Positions 45,703 to 55,200 of a DNA stretch of 64,000 bases are shown here, piece by piece (position 1 is the stretch's first letter; each line of letters opens with the position of its first letter). The notes under the pieces were generated by a model. That model saw nothing but the letters and a program-made list of their open reading frames with translations, was not told the DNA's origin and did not search any database. Position numbers and translations under genes: made by a program. Source of the DNA: Salinicola avicenniae. GTDB taxonomy: Bacteria > Pseudomonadota > Gammaproteobacteria > Pseudomonadales > Halomonadaceae. The DNA is taken from NCBI RefSeq assembly GCF_023736115.1, contig NZ_JAKQZC010000004.1, positions 496,001 to 560,000 on the forward strand, read 5' to 3'.

Positions 45703-45999
45703 TTAAAGAAAGGCCATGACGCCGAACATTGTCGCCACGAAACCGCCGAACAGCAAAAGTCCGGCCAGCGAGAGCAGGATCAGCAGATATCCCAGGATCA
45801 AGCCCGCCAGTGCCCAACTGTCGCCGGACTCGCGACGATGACGAATTTGACGGCGGGCGAGATGGCCGCAGACCACGCCGCCCAGGGCGGCAGGTGGGAC
45901 TAGCGTGCCCAGCACGCTCAGGGCAAAGGCCGCGAGTGCCATGAGATTGGTCGGCCCGGCCGGGGCCGGTGGCTGAGGGGGAGACGGAGCCGGGGTCAT
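45703..45999 (-). CDS. DUF4190-like small membrane protein
   Basis: 98 residues. A Pro-rich N-terminus (APSPPQPPAPAGP) is followed by two membrane segments, NLMALAAFALSVLGTLVPPAALGGVVCGHLAR and ALAGLILGYLLILLSLAGLLLFGG, separated by a basic loop (RRQIRHRRES). This is the DUF4190 layout (NxxAIxSLVLGIL... GHxAR...GxxxAxxGLIxGY). Function unknown. It lies 72 bp upstream of pncB in the same direction. Confidence 0.72.
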   Translation of the reverse strand: MTPAPSPPQPPAPAGPTNLMALAAFALSVLGTLVPPAALGGVVCGHLARRQIRHRRESGDSWALAGLILGYLLILLSLAGLLLFGGFVATMFGVMAFL

Positions 46000-46149
46000 G
46001 GGCGGAGCATCTCTCGATCTTGACTGTCGCGACAGTATCGCATGCTTGCTCGCGGGGCTCGAAGTTTTCAAGATGCTAAGCTGGCTAATCACGCTGGATG
46101 GCAAGTGTGATGGGCGTGGGCGGGAATCGCTATTCTGCGGAGGCACGGC

Positions 46150-47292
46150 ATGACATTTCAGGTGGAGCGTATAGGCAGTCTCACCACGGTGGCGCCCGAG
46201 GGCTGGAACGCCGTGGTCGGCGATCGCTACCCTTTTCTGCGCCACGAGTTTCTTGCCGCGCTGGAGGCCTGCGGTTGCGCCACGGCGGCGACCGGCTGGG
46301 CGCCGGATCATCTGGTGGTGCTCGCCAATGCAGTGCCGGTCGCGGTGCTGCCACGCTACGCCAAGGCGCACTCCCGCGGCGAATACGTGTTCGACTGGTC
46401 CTGGGCCGACGCCTGGGAAAACGCGGGGGGCGACTATTACCCCAAGTCGCTGTCGGCGATTCCGTTCACGCCTGCGACGGGCCCCAGACTGGCGGTGGCC
46501 GAGGGCGTCGATCGGCGTGCGGTGGTCGAGGCGCTGGCCCCCGTGATCCGCGAACGTGGCTTGCCAAGCTGGCATCTGCTGTTTGCCGACGGTGACGAGG
46601 TGGACGATTGGCAGGCTGCTTTCGGCGCGCCGCTGATGGAAAGGAATGCCGTTCAGTTCGCCTGGCACGACGATGGCTATGGCGACTTCGACGGGTTTCT
46701 GGCGCGGATGAACTCGCGCAAGCGCAAGGAGATTCGGCGTGAGCGACGCCGGGTCGCCGAACAGGGCTTTGCCTTCGAGCGCCTGCGTGGCGAGGCGATC
46801 GATGATGCGGCCCTGGCGCAGTTCTACCGCTGCTACTGCATGACCTATCTCGAGCGCGGGCAGCGCCCCTACCTCAACCTCGAGTTCTTCACGCGACTGC
46901 GCGACGCCATGGCCTCGCGCCTGCTACTGGTGCGTGCCAGCGTGGCCGGGCGGGCGGTGGCGGCAGCCTTGTGTCTCGAAGGCAGCGATACCCTCTACGG
47001 GCGCTACTGGGGCAGCGAGGTGGAGGCCGATTTCCTGCATTTCGAGACCTGTTATTACCAGGGTATCGAGCACTGCCTCGAGCGCGGGCTCGTCCGCTTC
47101 GATCCCGGTACCCAAGGCGAACACAAGCTGTTTCGCGGTTTCGCACCGACGCTTAGCCGTTCGCTGCACTATCTCGAGCACAGCGGCTTTCGCGAGGCGG
47201 TCGAGGATTTCTGTCACGAGGAACGTGCCCACGTCGAGGCTTACCTTGATGCCTGCCGACAGCGGCTACCCTTCAAGGCGCACGACGCCTGA
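46150..47292 (+). CDS. COG3146-type GNAT/FemAB-like N-acyltransferase
   Basis: 380 residues. Matches the family of FemAB/GNAT-like proteins once annotated as peptidogalycan biosynthesis proteins: PFLRHEFLAALEACGCA near the start, SRGEYVFDWSWADAWENAGG, and FDPGTQGEHKLFRGFAPTLSRSLHYL near the end. The donor and acceptor are not established. Its ATG has GGAGG upstream. It lies 81 bp before the antiporter gene. Confidence 0.87.
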   Translation: MTFQVERIGSLTTVAPEGWNAVVGDRYPFLRHEFLAALEACGCATAATGWAPDHLVVLANAVPVAVLPRYAKAHSRGEYVFDWSWADAWENAGGDYYPKSLSAIPFTPATGPRLAVAEGVDRRAVVEALAPVIRERGLPSWHLLFADGDEVDDWQAAFGAPLMERNAVQFAWHDDGYGDFDGFLARMNSRKRKEIRRERRRVAEQGFAFERLRGEAIDDAALAQFYRCYCMTYLERGQRPYLNLEFFTRLRDAMASRLLLVRASVAGRAVAAALCLEGSDTLYGRYWGSEVEADFLHFETCYYQGIEHCLERGLVRFDPGTQGEHKLFRGFAPTLSRSLHYLEHSGFREAVEDFCHEERAHVEAYLDACRQRLPFKAHDA

Positions 47293-47373
47293 GCGCAGAC
47301 GTGTGCCGGGATGCTATGCTCGATAGCCGCTCGCCGTGCCAGGCGGATTGTCGCGATCAAGGACACCAACCCG

Positions 47374-49266
47374 ATGGATTTTCTCAATGAAGCCGCGGTG
47401 CTGCTAGGGGCTGCGATCATCGCGGTTCCGCTCTTCCAGCGCCTAGGCCTCGGCTCGATACTCGGCTACCTGTGCATCGGGCTGCTGGTCGGTCCTTCGA
47501 TCAGCGGCTTTATTTCCGAACCGGATGCTGTACTGCATTTTTCCGAGTTCGGCGTCGTCATGCTGTTGTTCATCATCGGCCTGGAACTCGAGCCGCGACG
47601 GCTGTGGTCGATGCGCAAGCGGCTGCTGGGGCTGGGGAGCGCGCAGCTTGCCGGCTGTGCAGCGCTGCTGACGCCGATCGGTCTGCTGCTGGATCTGCCG
47701 CCGAGTATCGCGATCTTTCTCGGTCTGACGCTGGCGCTGTCGTCGACCGCATTCGCGCTGCAGGTGCTCAACGAGCGCCGCCAGCTGGCAACGCCGCATG
47801 GTCAGAGCGCCTTCGCCATGCTGCTGTTTCAGGATCTGGCCGTGATTCCGCTGCTGGCGCTGCTGCCGTTCCTGGCCGGCCGAGCCGACGCCGCGCCGGA
47901 CGATGGCTGGGTCATTGCCCGCAGCATCGGCACGGTGATCGCGGCGATCGCCTTTGGGCGACTGGTCTTTCCGCGTGTGCTGTCGCTGATCGCACGCAGC
48001 GATGCCCACGAGATCTTCACCGCCGCGGCGCTGTTTCTGGTGCTGGGCATGGCGATGGTCATGGAATGGGCCGGTCTGTCGATGGCGCTGGGGGCCTTCC
48101 TGGGGGGGGTGATGCTGGCGGATACGCCCTATCGGCATGAGCTCGAGGCCAATATCGAGCCGTTCAAGGGGCTGCTGCTGGGGCTGTTTTTCATCGCCGT
48201 CGGCATGTCGGTCAATCTGTCGCTGGTCATGCAGAATCTGCTGCTGGTCGCCGGGCTCGCGGTGGCGATGACGATCGCCAAGATGCTGGTACTAGGGCTG
48301 ATCGGCTGGCTGGCGAAACTGCCGCGTACGGAGATCCCGCGACTCGCTACCATTATCGCCCAGGGCGGCGAGTTCGACTTCGTGCTGCTGACCGCGGCAG
48401 TGACGGCGGGCGTGATCGACCAGCGCATTGCCAGCCTCTGTATCGCCGCGGTGACGATCAGCATGGCGGCGACACCTTTTCTCTATCAGTTCGGCGAGAA
48501 GGTCGGCAATCGGCTGCGCGAAAGCCGGCCTTACGATACCGATTTCGGTGACGATACCCCGCCTGTGATCATTGCCGGACTGGGGCGCTTTGGCCAGATG
48601 GTCGGGCGTACCCTCAAGATGCAAGGCGTCAGCTTCACGGCGCTCGATCCCAATATTGCCCAGGTCGAGTTCATTCGTCGCTTCGGCTCGCGGATCTTCT
48701 ACGCGGATGCCACGCGGCCCGACCTGTTGCGGGCGGCAGGAATCGACAAGGCTCGGCTGCTGGTGATTGCCGTCGACGGCGAGCACGCGGCGTTGACGAT
48801 TGCCCGGGTGGCCAAGACGCATTTTCCGCATCTCACCGTGTGCGCGCGGGCGCGTAATCGTCACCATGCCTGGCAGCTGATGGAGGCTGGTGTGGACAGC
48901 GTGGTTCGCGAGACCTTCGCCTCGAGCATGGAGATGAGTGTCGAGGTGCTGAAGGGGCTGGGCTATCCAAGTGGCAACGCCATCAACGCGGTCCGTACCT
49001 TCCGCGATTTCGATAACCAGTTGCTCAAGGACACCTATACGCACCGAAACGATACCGAGCAGTTGATGGCGACCGAGAAGGCCGCGATGGCCGAGCTGAA
49101 GTCGCTATTCCAGCAGGAACTGAACCGGGGGCGCCAGAAGGGAGCGATGGCAGGCGTGACCGACGAGGCGCCGCCAGCAGCTTCGGAGGACAATGATGAC
49201 CACGCAGACTCAGAAACCGACCCAGAGACAGATGCAGACGCTGATACAACGCCTCGCCGCGCTTGA
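47374..49266 (+). CDS. KefB/KefC-like CPA2 cation:proton antiporter with RCK domain
   Basis: 630 residues. About 12-13 membrane segments (FNEAAVLLG onward; GVVMLLFIIGLELEPRRLW; LTLALSSTAFALQVLNER; FAMLLFQDLAVIPLLALLPF) are followed by a TrkA-N/RCK domain (IIAGLGRFGQMVGRTLKMQG, with NAD-binding GxGxxG) and a C-terminal acidic, low-complexity tail. These proteins exchange K+ for H+, in E. coli under glutathione-adduct control. The 3' end of the gene is overlapped by the fructosamine-kinase gene by 74 bp. Confidence 0.9.
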   Translation: MDFLNEAAVLLGAAIIAVPLFQRLGLGSILGYLCIGLLVGPSISGFISEPDAVLHFSEFGVVMLLFIIGLELEPRRLWSMRKRLLGLGSAQLAGCAALLTPIGLLLDLPPSIAIFLGLTLALSSTAFALQVLNERRQLATPHGQSAFAMLLFQDLAVIPLLALLPFLAGRADAAPDDGWVIARSIGTVIAAIAFGRLVFPRVLSLIARSDAHEIFTAAALFLVLGMAMVMEWAGLSMALGAFLGGVMLADTPYRHELEANIEPFKGLLLGLFFIAVGMSVNLSLVMQNLLLVAGLAVAMTIAKMLVLGLIGWLAKLPRTEIPRLATIIAQGGEFDFVLLTAAVTAGVIDQRIASLCIAAVTISMAATPFLYQFGEKVGNRLRESRPYDTDFGDDTPPVIIAGLGRFGQMVGRTLKMQGVSFTALDPNIAQVEFIRRFGSRIFYADATRPDLLRAAGIDKARLLVIAVDGEHAALTIARVAKTHFPHLTVCARARNRHHAWQLMEAGVDSVVRETFASSMEMSVEVLKGLGYPSGNAINAVRTFRDFDNQLLKDTYTHRNDTEQLMATEKAAMAELKSLFQQELNRGRQKGAMAGVTDEAPPAASEDNDDHADSETDPETDADADTTPRRA

Positions 49267-50074
49267 GCTGCCTGTCGATGAACTGGCGCCGCTTGGTGGC
49301 GGCGATAGCGGTGCCAGCGTGTGGCGAGCCAAGGGCGAGCGTGACCTGGTCGTCAAGCGCGACGAGCCCGCGCGTATCGCCGGCGAGGCGGATGGGCTAC
49401 GGGCGCTGGCGGCCGCCAGTCGATGCCTGATCGTGCCGGAAGTGCTCGCCGAGGACGCGGACCTGCTGGTGATGACTGCGCTGGAACGCGGCGGCCGACG
49501 GGATCCCGTGGCGCTCGGCGAGGGTCTGCGTCAGTTGCACGTCGACTCGCGAAGCTCGGAAAAGGGGCACGGCTGGCCCAGGGACAATGCTTGTGGGTTG
49601 ACGCCGCAGCCCAATGCGCCGCTGGACGACGGTCGGCGGTTTCAGCGCGAGCGACGCTTGTGGCCGCTGATGGCCCTGTGCCGGGAGCGCGGTCTGCTCG
49701 ATGCGGCCCTGGCGGCGCGGATAGCACGGGTCGCCGAGACGCTCGAATCGTGGTTGCCCGACACCCCCGCCTGTCTGGTGCACGGTGATCTGTGGTCCGG
49801 CAATGTGATCTTCACGCCCCGGGGGCCGGCGATGATCGATCCGGCGGTATATCGTCACTATGCGGAGGTCGACGTGGCGATGCTGACGCTGTTCGGCGAT
49901 CCCGGCGCGGCCTTTCACGAAGCGTACTGGGATGGTGATTGCCCGGACGACTGGTCGCGCCGGGAAGCGTTGTTTCAGCTCTATCCGCTACTCAACCACC
50001 TCATCTGTGTTCGGGACAGGCTATCGACGTGGCGTCGAGCGAGCGGTGTCGCGCGTGCTCGACGCCTGAGTTGA
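49193..50074 (+). CDS. Fructosamine kinase family protein with probable 3' frameshift
   Basis: 293 residues. Kinase fold of the FN3K/YniA family: LGGGDSGASVWRA, LVVKRDEPA (ATP-binding Lys), GLRQLHV, the catalytic loop VHGDLWSGNVIF, and IDPAVYRHYAEVDVAML. These enzymes phosphorylate glycated amines for repair. The tail after YPLLNHL (about 50002) is unlike the family, but skipping one base gives SVFGTGYRRGVERAVSRV and a stop at 50069, which resembles the normal end. Either a real indel or a sequence error is present. The start overlaps the antiporter gene; GGAGG lies before the ATG. Confidence 0.85.
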   Translation: MMTTQTQKPTQRQMQTLIQRLAALELPVDELAPLGGGDSGASVWRAKGERDLVVKRDEPARIAGEADGLRALAAASRCLIVPEVLAEDADLLVMTALERGGRRDPVALGEGLRQLHVDSRSSEKGHGWPRDNACGLTPQPNAPLDDGRRFQRERRLWPLMALCRERGLLDAALAARIARVAETLESWLPDTPACLVHGDLWSGNVIFTPRGPAMIDPAVYRHYAEVDVAMLTLFGDPGAAFHEAYWDGDCPDDWSRREALFQLYPLLNHLICVRDRLSTWRRASGVARARRLS

Positions 50075-50095
50075 AGCCAGGACCTACAGGCCTAC

Positions 50096-50129
50096 AAGGT
50101 GAGGCTAGCGCCAAGGTGAGGCTAGCGCC
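50096..50129. repeat. Perfect tandem duplication of 17 bp
   Basis: AAGGTGAGGCTAGCGCC occurs twice in direct tandem (50096-50112 and 50113-50129), between the convergent ends of the fructosamine-kinase gene and the tetR-type gene. It looks like a replication-slippage duplication. Confidence 0.9.
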
Positions 50130-50135
50130 CGGGTA

Positions 50136-50762
50136 TCAGGCGGTGGGTGGGGTGCGCAGTATGCGGGCAAAGAACGTGTCGATCATGCGCGGGCCGACGT
50201 CGCCGATATCATAGCTTTCCGGATCGCGCAGCCAGTCGTACATGAGCCCCGCGAACATCGACATCAACATGCGGGTGGCGATCTCCGGCGAGATGCTCTC
50301 GGTCAGCGTGCCGCGCTCGCGGGCCTGCTCGAAGCGTTCGACCATGGTGTCGTAGCACTCGCTGGCGAGCTTTTCGTGCAGCGCCTGCACGTCGACGTCG
50401 CTGGCGACCTCGCAACGATGGAACAGAATGGTATGAACGCGGCGGGAGCGGGGGCGCTGGAGTCGCTCGATGGCGTGCAGCGTGGCCCGTCTCAGGCTTT
50501 CCAACGGCACGTAAGGGCAGTTGGGATCCTCGACTTCGTCAAGAAGTTGGCGCAGGGGGGTCTTGACCCGCTCGAGCATGGCATGGAACAGGTCGGACTT
50601 GTTCTTGAAATGCCAGTAGACGGCGCCACGGGTCATACCGGCTTGGCGCGCAATCTGCTCGAGCGAGGTCTTGGAGACGCCGCGTTCGAGAAAGATGACT
50701 TCCGCTGCGTCCAGCAGCGTTTCTCGGGTGGCCTCGGCTTCGGCCTTGGTGCGTTTGGGCAT
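50136..50762 (-). CDS. TetR-family repressor (AcrR/TtgR-like)
   Basis: 208 residues. The N-terminal DNA-binding domain reads RETLLDAAEVIFLERGVSKTSLEQIARQAGMTRGAVYWHFKNKSDLF, close to AcrR, TtgR and MexR-like pump regulators; the C-terminal ligand domain contains FHRCEVASDVD. It is divergent from a two-gene RND pump and very likely represses it through the palindrome at 50867-50896. Confidence 0.9.
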   Translation of the reverse strand: MPKRTKAEAEATRETLLDAAEVIFLERGVSKTSLEQIARQAGMTRGAVYWHFKNKSDLFHAMLERVKTPLRQLLDEVEDPNCPYVPLESLRRATLHAIERLQRPRSRRVHTILFHRCEVASDVDVQALHEKLASECYDTMVERFEQARERGTLTESISPEIATRMLMSMFAGLMYDWLRDPESYDIGDVGPRMIDTFFARILRTPPTA

Positions 50763-50866
50763 GGGCTGTCGATTCGTGAGCGTGGCGTTGACTGGCTACA
50801 GGGCGTCTGACAGCGAATTGTTGAATAGTGCTTGCAGCCGTGTCGAAGCAGCATACCGCATTCGTC

Positions 50867-50896
50867 ACAAGTTTACATTCACGTATGTATGCTTGT
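50867..50896. promoter_or_regulatory. 30-bp imperfect palindrome, candidate TetR operator of the RND pump
   Basis: ACAAG (50867-50871) mirrors CTTGT (50892-50896), and TACAT (50874-50878) mirrors ATGTA (50885-50889), both about the same centre (50881.5). The TACAT/ATGTA core matches the known AcrR operator halves. It lies in the gap between the repressor and the pump genes, just upstream of TATAAC/TATCAT-like -10 elements. Confidence 0.65.
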
Positions 50897-50908
50897 AAGC
50901 TCTCTATC

Positions 50909-50925
50909 ATCAACCTAGGTATAAC
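50909..50925. promoter_or_regulatory. Second copy of the mntH upstream element
   Basis: ATCAACCTAGGTATAAC differs by a single base from ATCAACCTAGGTTTAAC at 5382-5398 upstream of mntH. It covers the likely -10 region (TATAAC, 50920-50925) of the pump operon. It may be an operator shared by both genes. Confidence 0.45.
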
Positions 50926-50943
50926 CTTCCAGGACGGATACAC

Positions 50944-52239
50944 ATGCGCCCTTACAAGATGAATCGTGCCATGGCTCTCGGTGGCGCGATAATGCTCTCT
51001 TTTGCTCTGTCGGCCTGTGGCGGTGACGACCCGTCGGAGCAAAGCAGTCAGCAGCAAGGCGGTCAGGAACAGCCGCCCACTCCGGCCGAGGTCCTGCAGG
51101 TACAGTCGCGGGATATCGCGCTTTCCAAGCAGTATCCGGCGCAGATCCGCAGCAATCGTGAAGTCGTCGTCATGGGCCGCGTCGAGGGTATCCTTGAGTC
51201 GCGTCACTACCGCGAGGGCAGCCTGGTCGAGGAGGGCGACAAACTCTTCACCATCGAGCCGGCGCCATATCAGGCAACCGTCGAGCAGCGCCAGGCGGAC
51301 GTACAGAGCGCCCAGGCGGAAGTCTATCGTGCCCAGCGTGATGCTGACCGCTACGAGCGTCTCTACAACCAGAATTCCGTGAGTCAGCAGCAGCGCGATC
51401 AGGCCCAGGCCGACCTGCGCACCGCGCGTGCCTCTCAGGCCCAGGCGCAGGCAGCACTGCGCAGTGCCGAGATCGATCTCAGCTATACCGAAGTCAATGC
51501 GCCGGTCAGTGGCATGATCAGCCTGAGCGAGGTCAATGTCGGTAATCTGGTCCAGCCGCCGCAGGAGCTGGCAACGATCACGCCGTTGAATCCTATCGAA
51601 GTGCGCTTCTCGCTGCCGGCCAGCGATGCCGCTGCGCTTCGTCGTCAGCGTCAGCAGGGCGATGAGGAGGCGGCCAACATGGCAGTCTTGACGGCGCCCG
51701 GTACCGAAAGCGCGACACAGGATGCGCTGGAGCTCGAGGGCACGGTCGACTTTCTGGGGTCGCGCGTCGACGAAGCGACCAGCACGGTGCAGGCCGAAGC
51801 CGTGTTCGAGAATGACGAGCAGCTGTTTCTGCCCGGCCAGTTCGTGCGCGTCTCCTTGCCGCAGGTCAAGCGCTACGACGTCTTTGCCGTGCCGGCGATC
51901 GCGGTCACCGAGGGCCTGAAGGGCCCGCAGGTCTATGTGGTCGACGACGAAGGCAACGTCGAGGCGCGTTTCGTGTCGCTGGGCGAGGTTGCTGGCGACT
52001 GGCAGATCATCACCGGTGGTCTCGAGTCCGGCGATCGGGTCGTCGCGACCAACATTGCCAGCGTCTCCCCGGGTGACAAGGTCGATGCCCAGTCGTTCAG
52101 CGGTGACGTGCCCGAGCCGCAGGACAACGCCGGCGAGAATCCGTCACAGGTCGACGGCGCCCAGGGTGGCGAGGGCGTCGAAGGTAGTGAAGGTCAGGCG
52201 TCGGCATCTGAGCGTTCGCAGCAGGACGGGAGCCAGTAA
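50944..52239 (+). CDS. RND efflux periplasmic adaptor lipoprotein (AcrA/MexA family)
   Basis: 431 residues. A lipoprotein signal ends in the lipobox LSAC (Cys about 25). A barrel-sandwich and alpha-hairpin domain follow (VEGILESRHYREGSLVEEGDKLF; the long coiled hairpin from VEQRQADVQSAQAEVYRAQRDADRYERL), then the beta-barrel (LNPIEVRFSLPASDAAAL). The C-terminal 50 residues are Gly/Glu/Gln/Ser-rich and disordered. It links the inner-membrane pump to an outer-membrane channel. Confidence 0.93.
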   Translation: MRPYKMNRAMALGGAIMLSFALSACGGDDPSEQSSQQQGGQEQPPTPAEVLQVQSRDIALSKQYPAQIRSNREVVVMGRVEGILESRHYREGSLVEEGDKLFTIEPAPYQATVEQRQADVQSAQAEVYRAQRDADRYERLYNQNSVSQQQRDQAQADLRTARASQAQAQAALRSAEIDLSYTEVNAPVSGMISLSEVNVGNLVQPPQELATITPLNPIEVRFSLPASDAAALRRQRQQGDEEAANMAVLTAPGTESATQDALELEGTVDFLGSRVDEATSTVQAEAVFENDEQLFLPGQFVRVSLPQVKRYDVFAVPAIAVTEGLKGPQVYVVDDEGNVEARFVSLGEVAGDWQIITGGLESGDRVVATNIASVSPGDKVDAQSFSGDVPEPQDNAGENPSQVDGAQGGEGVEGSEGQASASERSQQDGSQ

Positions 52240-52242
52240 CGC

Positions 52243-55200
52243 ATGAATGTCTCCAGCGTTTTCATCAGGCGGCCGATCTTTGCGACCGTCATCTCGATCA
52301 TCATCACGCTGGTCGGCGTGATGGCGATGCGGGTGCTGCCGATCGAGCAGTATCCGCAGGTGGTCCCGCCGACCATCAGCGTATCGACCAGCTATCCGGG
52401 CGCCAGTGCGCAGACGGTGTCCGAAACGGTGGCTTCGACCCTGGCGCAGGAGATCAACGGCACCGAGGACATGATCTATCTGACCTCGTCGAGCTCCGAC
52501 AGCGGTCAGATGTCGATGACGGTCTACTTCGCGATAGGCACGGACCCGCAGACGGCGACGATCAACGTCAACAACCGGGTGCAGCGGGCGCTGTCGCAAT
52601 TGCCCAGCGAGGTCCAGTCCCAGGGCGTCACGGTCGAGCAGCGCTCCTCCAGCGTTCTGATGTTCATCGGGATCACGTCGACTTCCGATGCCTATGATTC
52701 GCTCTACCTGACCAACTACGCCAACATCAACGTTACCGACTCGCTCAAGCAATTGCCGGGCGTCGGGCAGGCCGAGGTATTGGGGAGTCAGGAATTCGCG
52801 ATGCGGGTGTGGCTCAACCCCGACAAGCTGGCTCAGTACGACCTGACGCCGGCGGAGGTCTCCTCGGCGATCCAGGTGCAGAATACGGTGGTGGCCGCGG
52901 GTAAGGTGGGGGGCGAGCCGCAGCGTGATCCGGCGCCTTACACCTATACGATCACCACCCAGGGCCGCTTCAGCGACGTCGACGAGTTCCGCGACATCGT
53001 CTTGCGTACCAATGCCGATGGCTCGTCGTTGCGCCTGGGCGATGTGGCGCGCGTGGAACTCGGCAAGAACAGCTACGGCATTCAGGCCTACGTCAACAAC
53101 GCGCCGATCGCACCGATCGCGATCTATCTGCAGCCGGGTGCCAACGCACTGCAGGTCGCGGGCGAAGTCAAGGACGAAATGGCGCGGCTGAAAGAGCGCT
53201 TCCCGCCGGGGCTCGACTATCAGATTCCCTACGACACCACGCTGTTCATCAACGCGTCGATCGAGTCGGTGGAACACACCTTCGTCGAGGCGCTGCTGCT
53301 GGTCGCGGTGATCGTGTTCGTCTTCCTGCAGAGCTGGCGCTCCACGCTGGTGGCGATGTCGGTGGTCCCGATCGCCGTGGTGGGCACCTTCGCCGGCATG
53401 TACCTGCTCGACTTCTCGATCAACCTGCTGTCGCTGTTCGGCATGATACTGGCGATCGGGATCGTGGTTGACGATGCGATCGTGGTCATCGAGAACGTCG
53501 AGAGGATACTCGAGGAGGACGAGGAGGCGACGCCGTTCAGCGCCTGTCTGGAGGCGATGAGGGAGGTCTCCGGGGCCGTCATCGCGACCGCCTTTATCAT
53601 GACCGCCGTCTTTGTGCCGGTCGGCTTCATGAGCGGCATGACCGGCCGCATGTACCAGCAGTTCGCGATCACCATCGCGATGTCGGTCGCCATCTCGGCC
53701 ATCGTCGCCCTGACCTTCACCCCGGCGGTCAGCGCCCTGTTCCTCAAGCATCAGGAGCGGGCCAAGCAGTCGAAGCTGGTGCAGGTCATTCGCAAGCCGT
53801 TCGACTGGTTCAACAAGATATTCGACAAGATCACCGACTTCTTCATGCTGCTGACCAACCTGGTCATTCACCAGGTGTGGCTGGTCGTCGTCGGCATGGC
53901 TGCGGTCGCGGTTATCTCCTGGTCGCTCTACAGCAACCTGCCGAGCGGGCTCTTGCCGACCGAAGACCAGGGCATCGCGATCGCCTCGATCTCGCTGCCG
54001 GCCGGCTCATCGGTGGCCCGGACGGATGCCTACATCCAGCAGTTGAGCCAGCGTCTGCAGGACGAGGTGCCCGGGGTCGAGTACGCCGTGGGCGTGCCCG
54101 GCTACGATATTCTGTCGAGTTCGCCAAACACGGCCAAGGGCGTCATCTTCATTGCCTTGAAGCCGTGGGAGGAGCGTGACATCAGTGTCGATCAGCTGAT
54201 CGGTCGGGTCATGCAGATGGGCGCCGAGATTCCCGGTGGCCAGACTATCGCCTTCAACATGCCGCCGATCCAGGGGCTATCGCCGACCGGCGGCTTCACC
54301 GGCTATCTGCAGTCCTTCGACGGTGCCTCACCGCAGGAGTTGTCGGATGCGGCCAACAAGGTGATGCAGGCCGCCGGCGAGCGTCCGGAAATCGGGCAGG
54401 CGTTCTCGACGCTCGACGTCAACGTTCCCTCTTACGAGGCTGACGTGGATATCGAGAAGGCACGCAGTCTGGGCGTGGATATCGGCGATCTGAACACCAC
54501 GCTGTCGAGCACGTTCGGTAGCTCGTTCGTCAACTACTTCACGCGCTCGAGCCGCAACTTCCAGGTCTATCTGCAGTCGGACGACAATTTCCGTCGCAAC
54601 CCGGAAGATATCGACAAGGTCTACGTGCGCGGCGGCGATGGCCAGCGGATCCCGCTCTCCGAGCTGGTGACGCTCACCCGCAGCAAGGCGCCGACCGTCA
54701 TGCAGCGCTATGACGTCTACCCGGCCGCACAGTTCTCGGGTGGCCCGGCGGCAGGCTACAGCTCCGGCGAGGCTGTCCAGGCCATGCAGGAAGTGGTCTC
54801 CGAGACGCTCGGGGCCAACTATGGCATGGGCTGGTCCGGCGAGGCCTATCAGCAGGTCAACGTTGCCAGCGGTGCGGCACTGGCCCTGACGTTCGGCGTG
54901 GTCATGATGTTCCTGATCCTGGCGGCGCAGTACGAGAGCTGGACACTGCCGCTGGCGGTCGTGACGGCAGTACCGTTCGCCTTCATCGGTGCCGTGCTGG
55001 CGGTACACCTGGCCGGACTGACGACCAGTGTCTACCTCCAGGTCGGATTGCTCGTGGTCGTCGGACTGGCGGCGAAGAACGCGATCCTGATCGTCGAATT
55101 CGCCGAACAGCAGCGCCAGAACGAAGGGCTTTCGGTGATCGAAGCGGCCAAGACCGCCGCGCGCCAACGTTTCCGCCCGATCGTCATGACCTCGCTGGCG

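Noticed and set aside
52144-53871. Minus-strand open frame of about 575 codons opposite the RND adaptor and pump genes
   Set aside because: Antisense to a well-supported transporter; low-complexity His/Arg/Asp composition with no recognisable fold.
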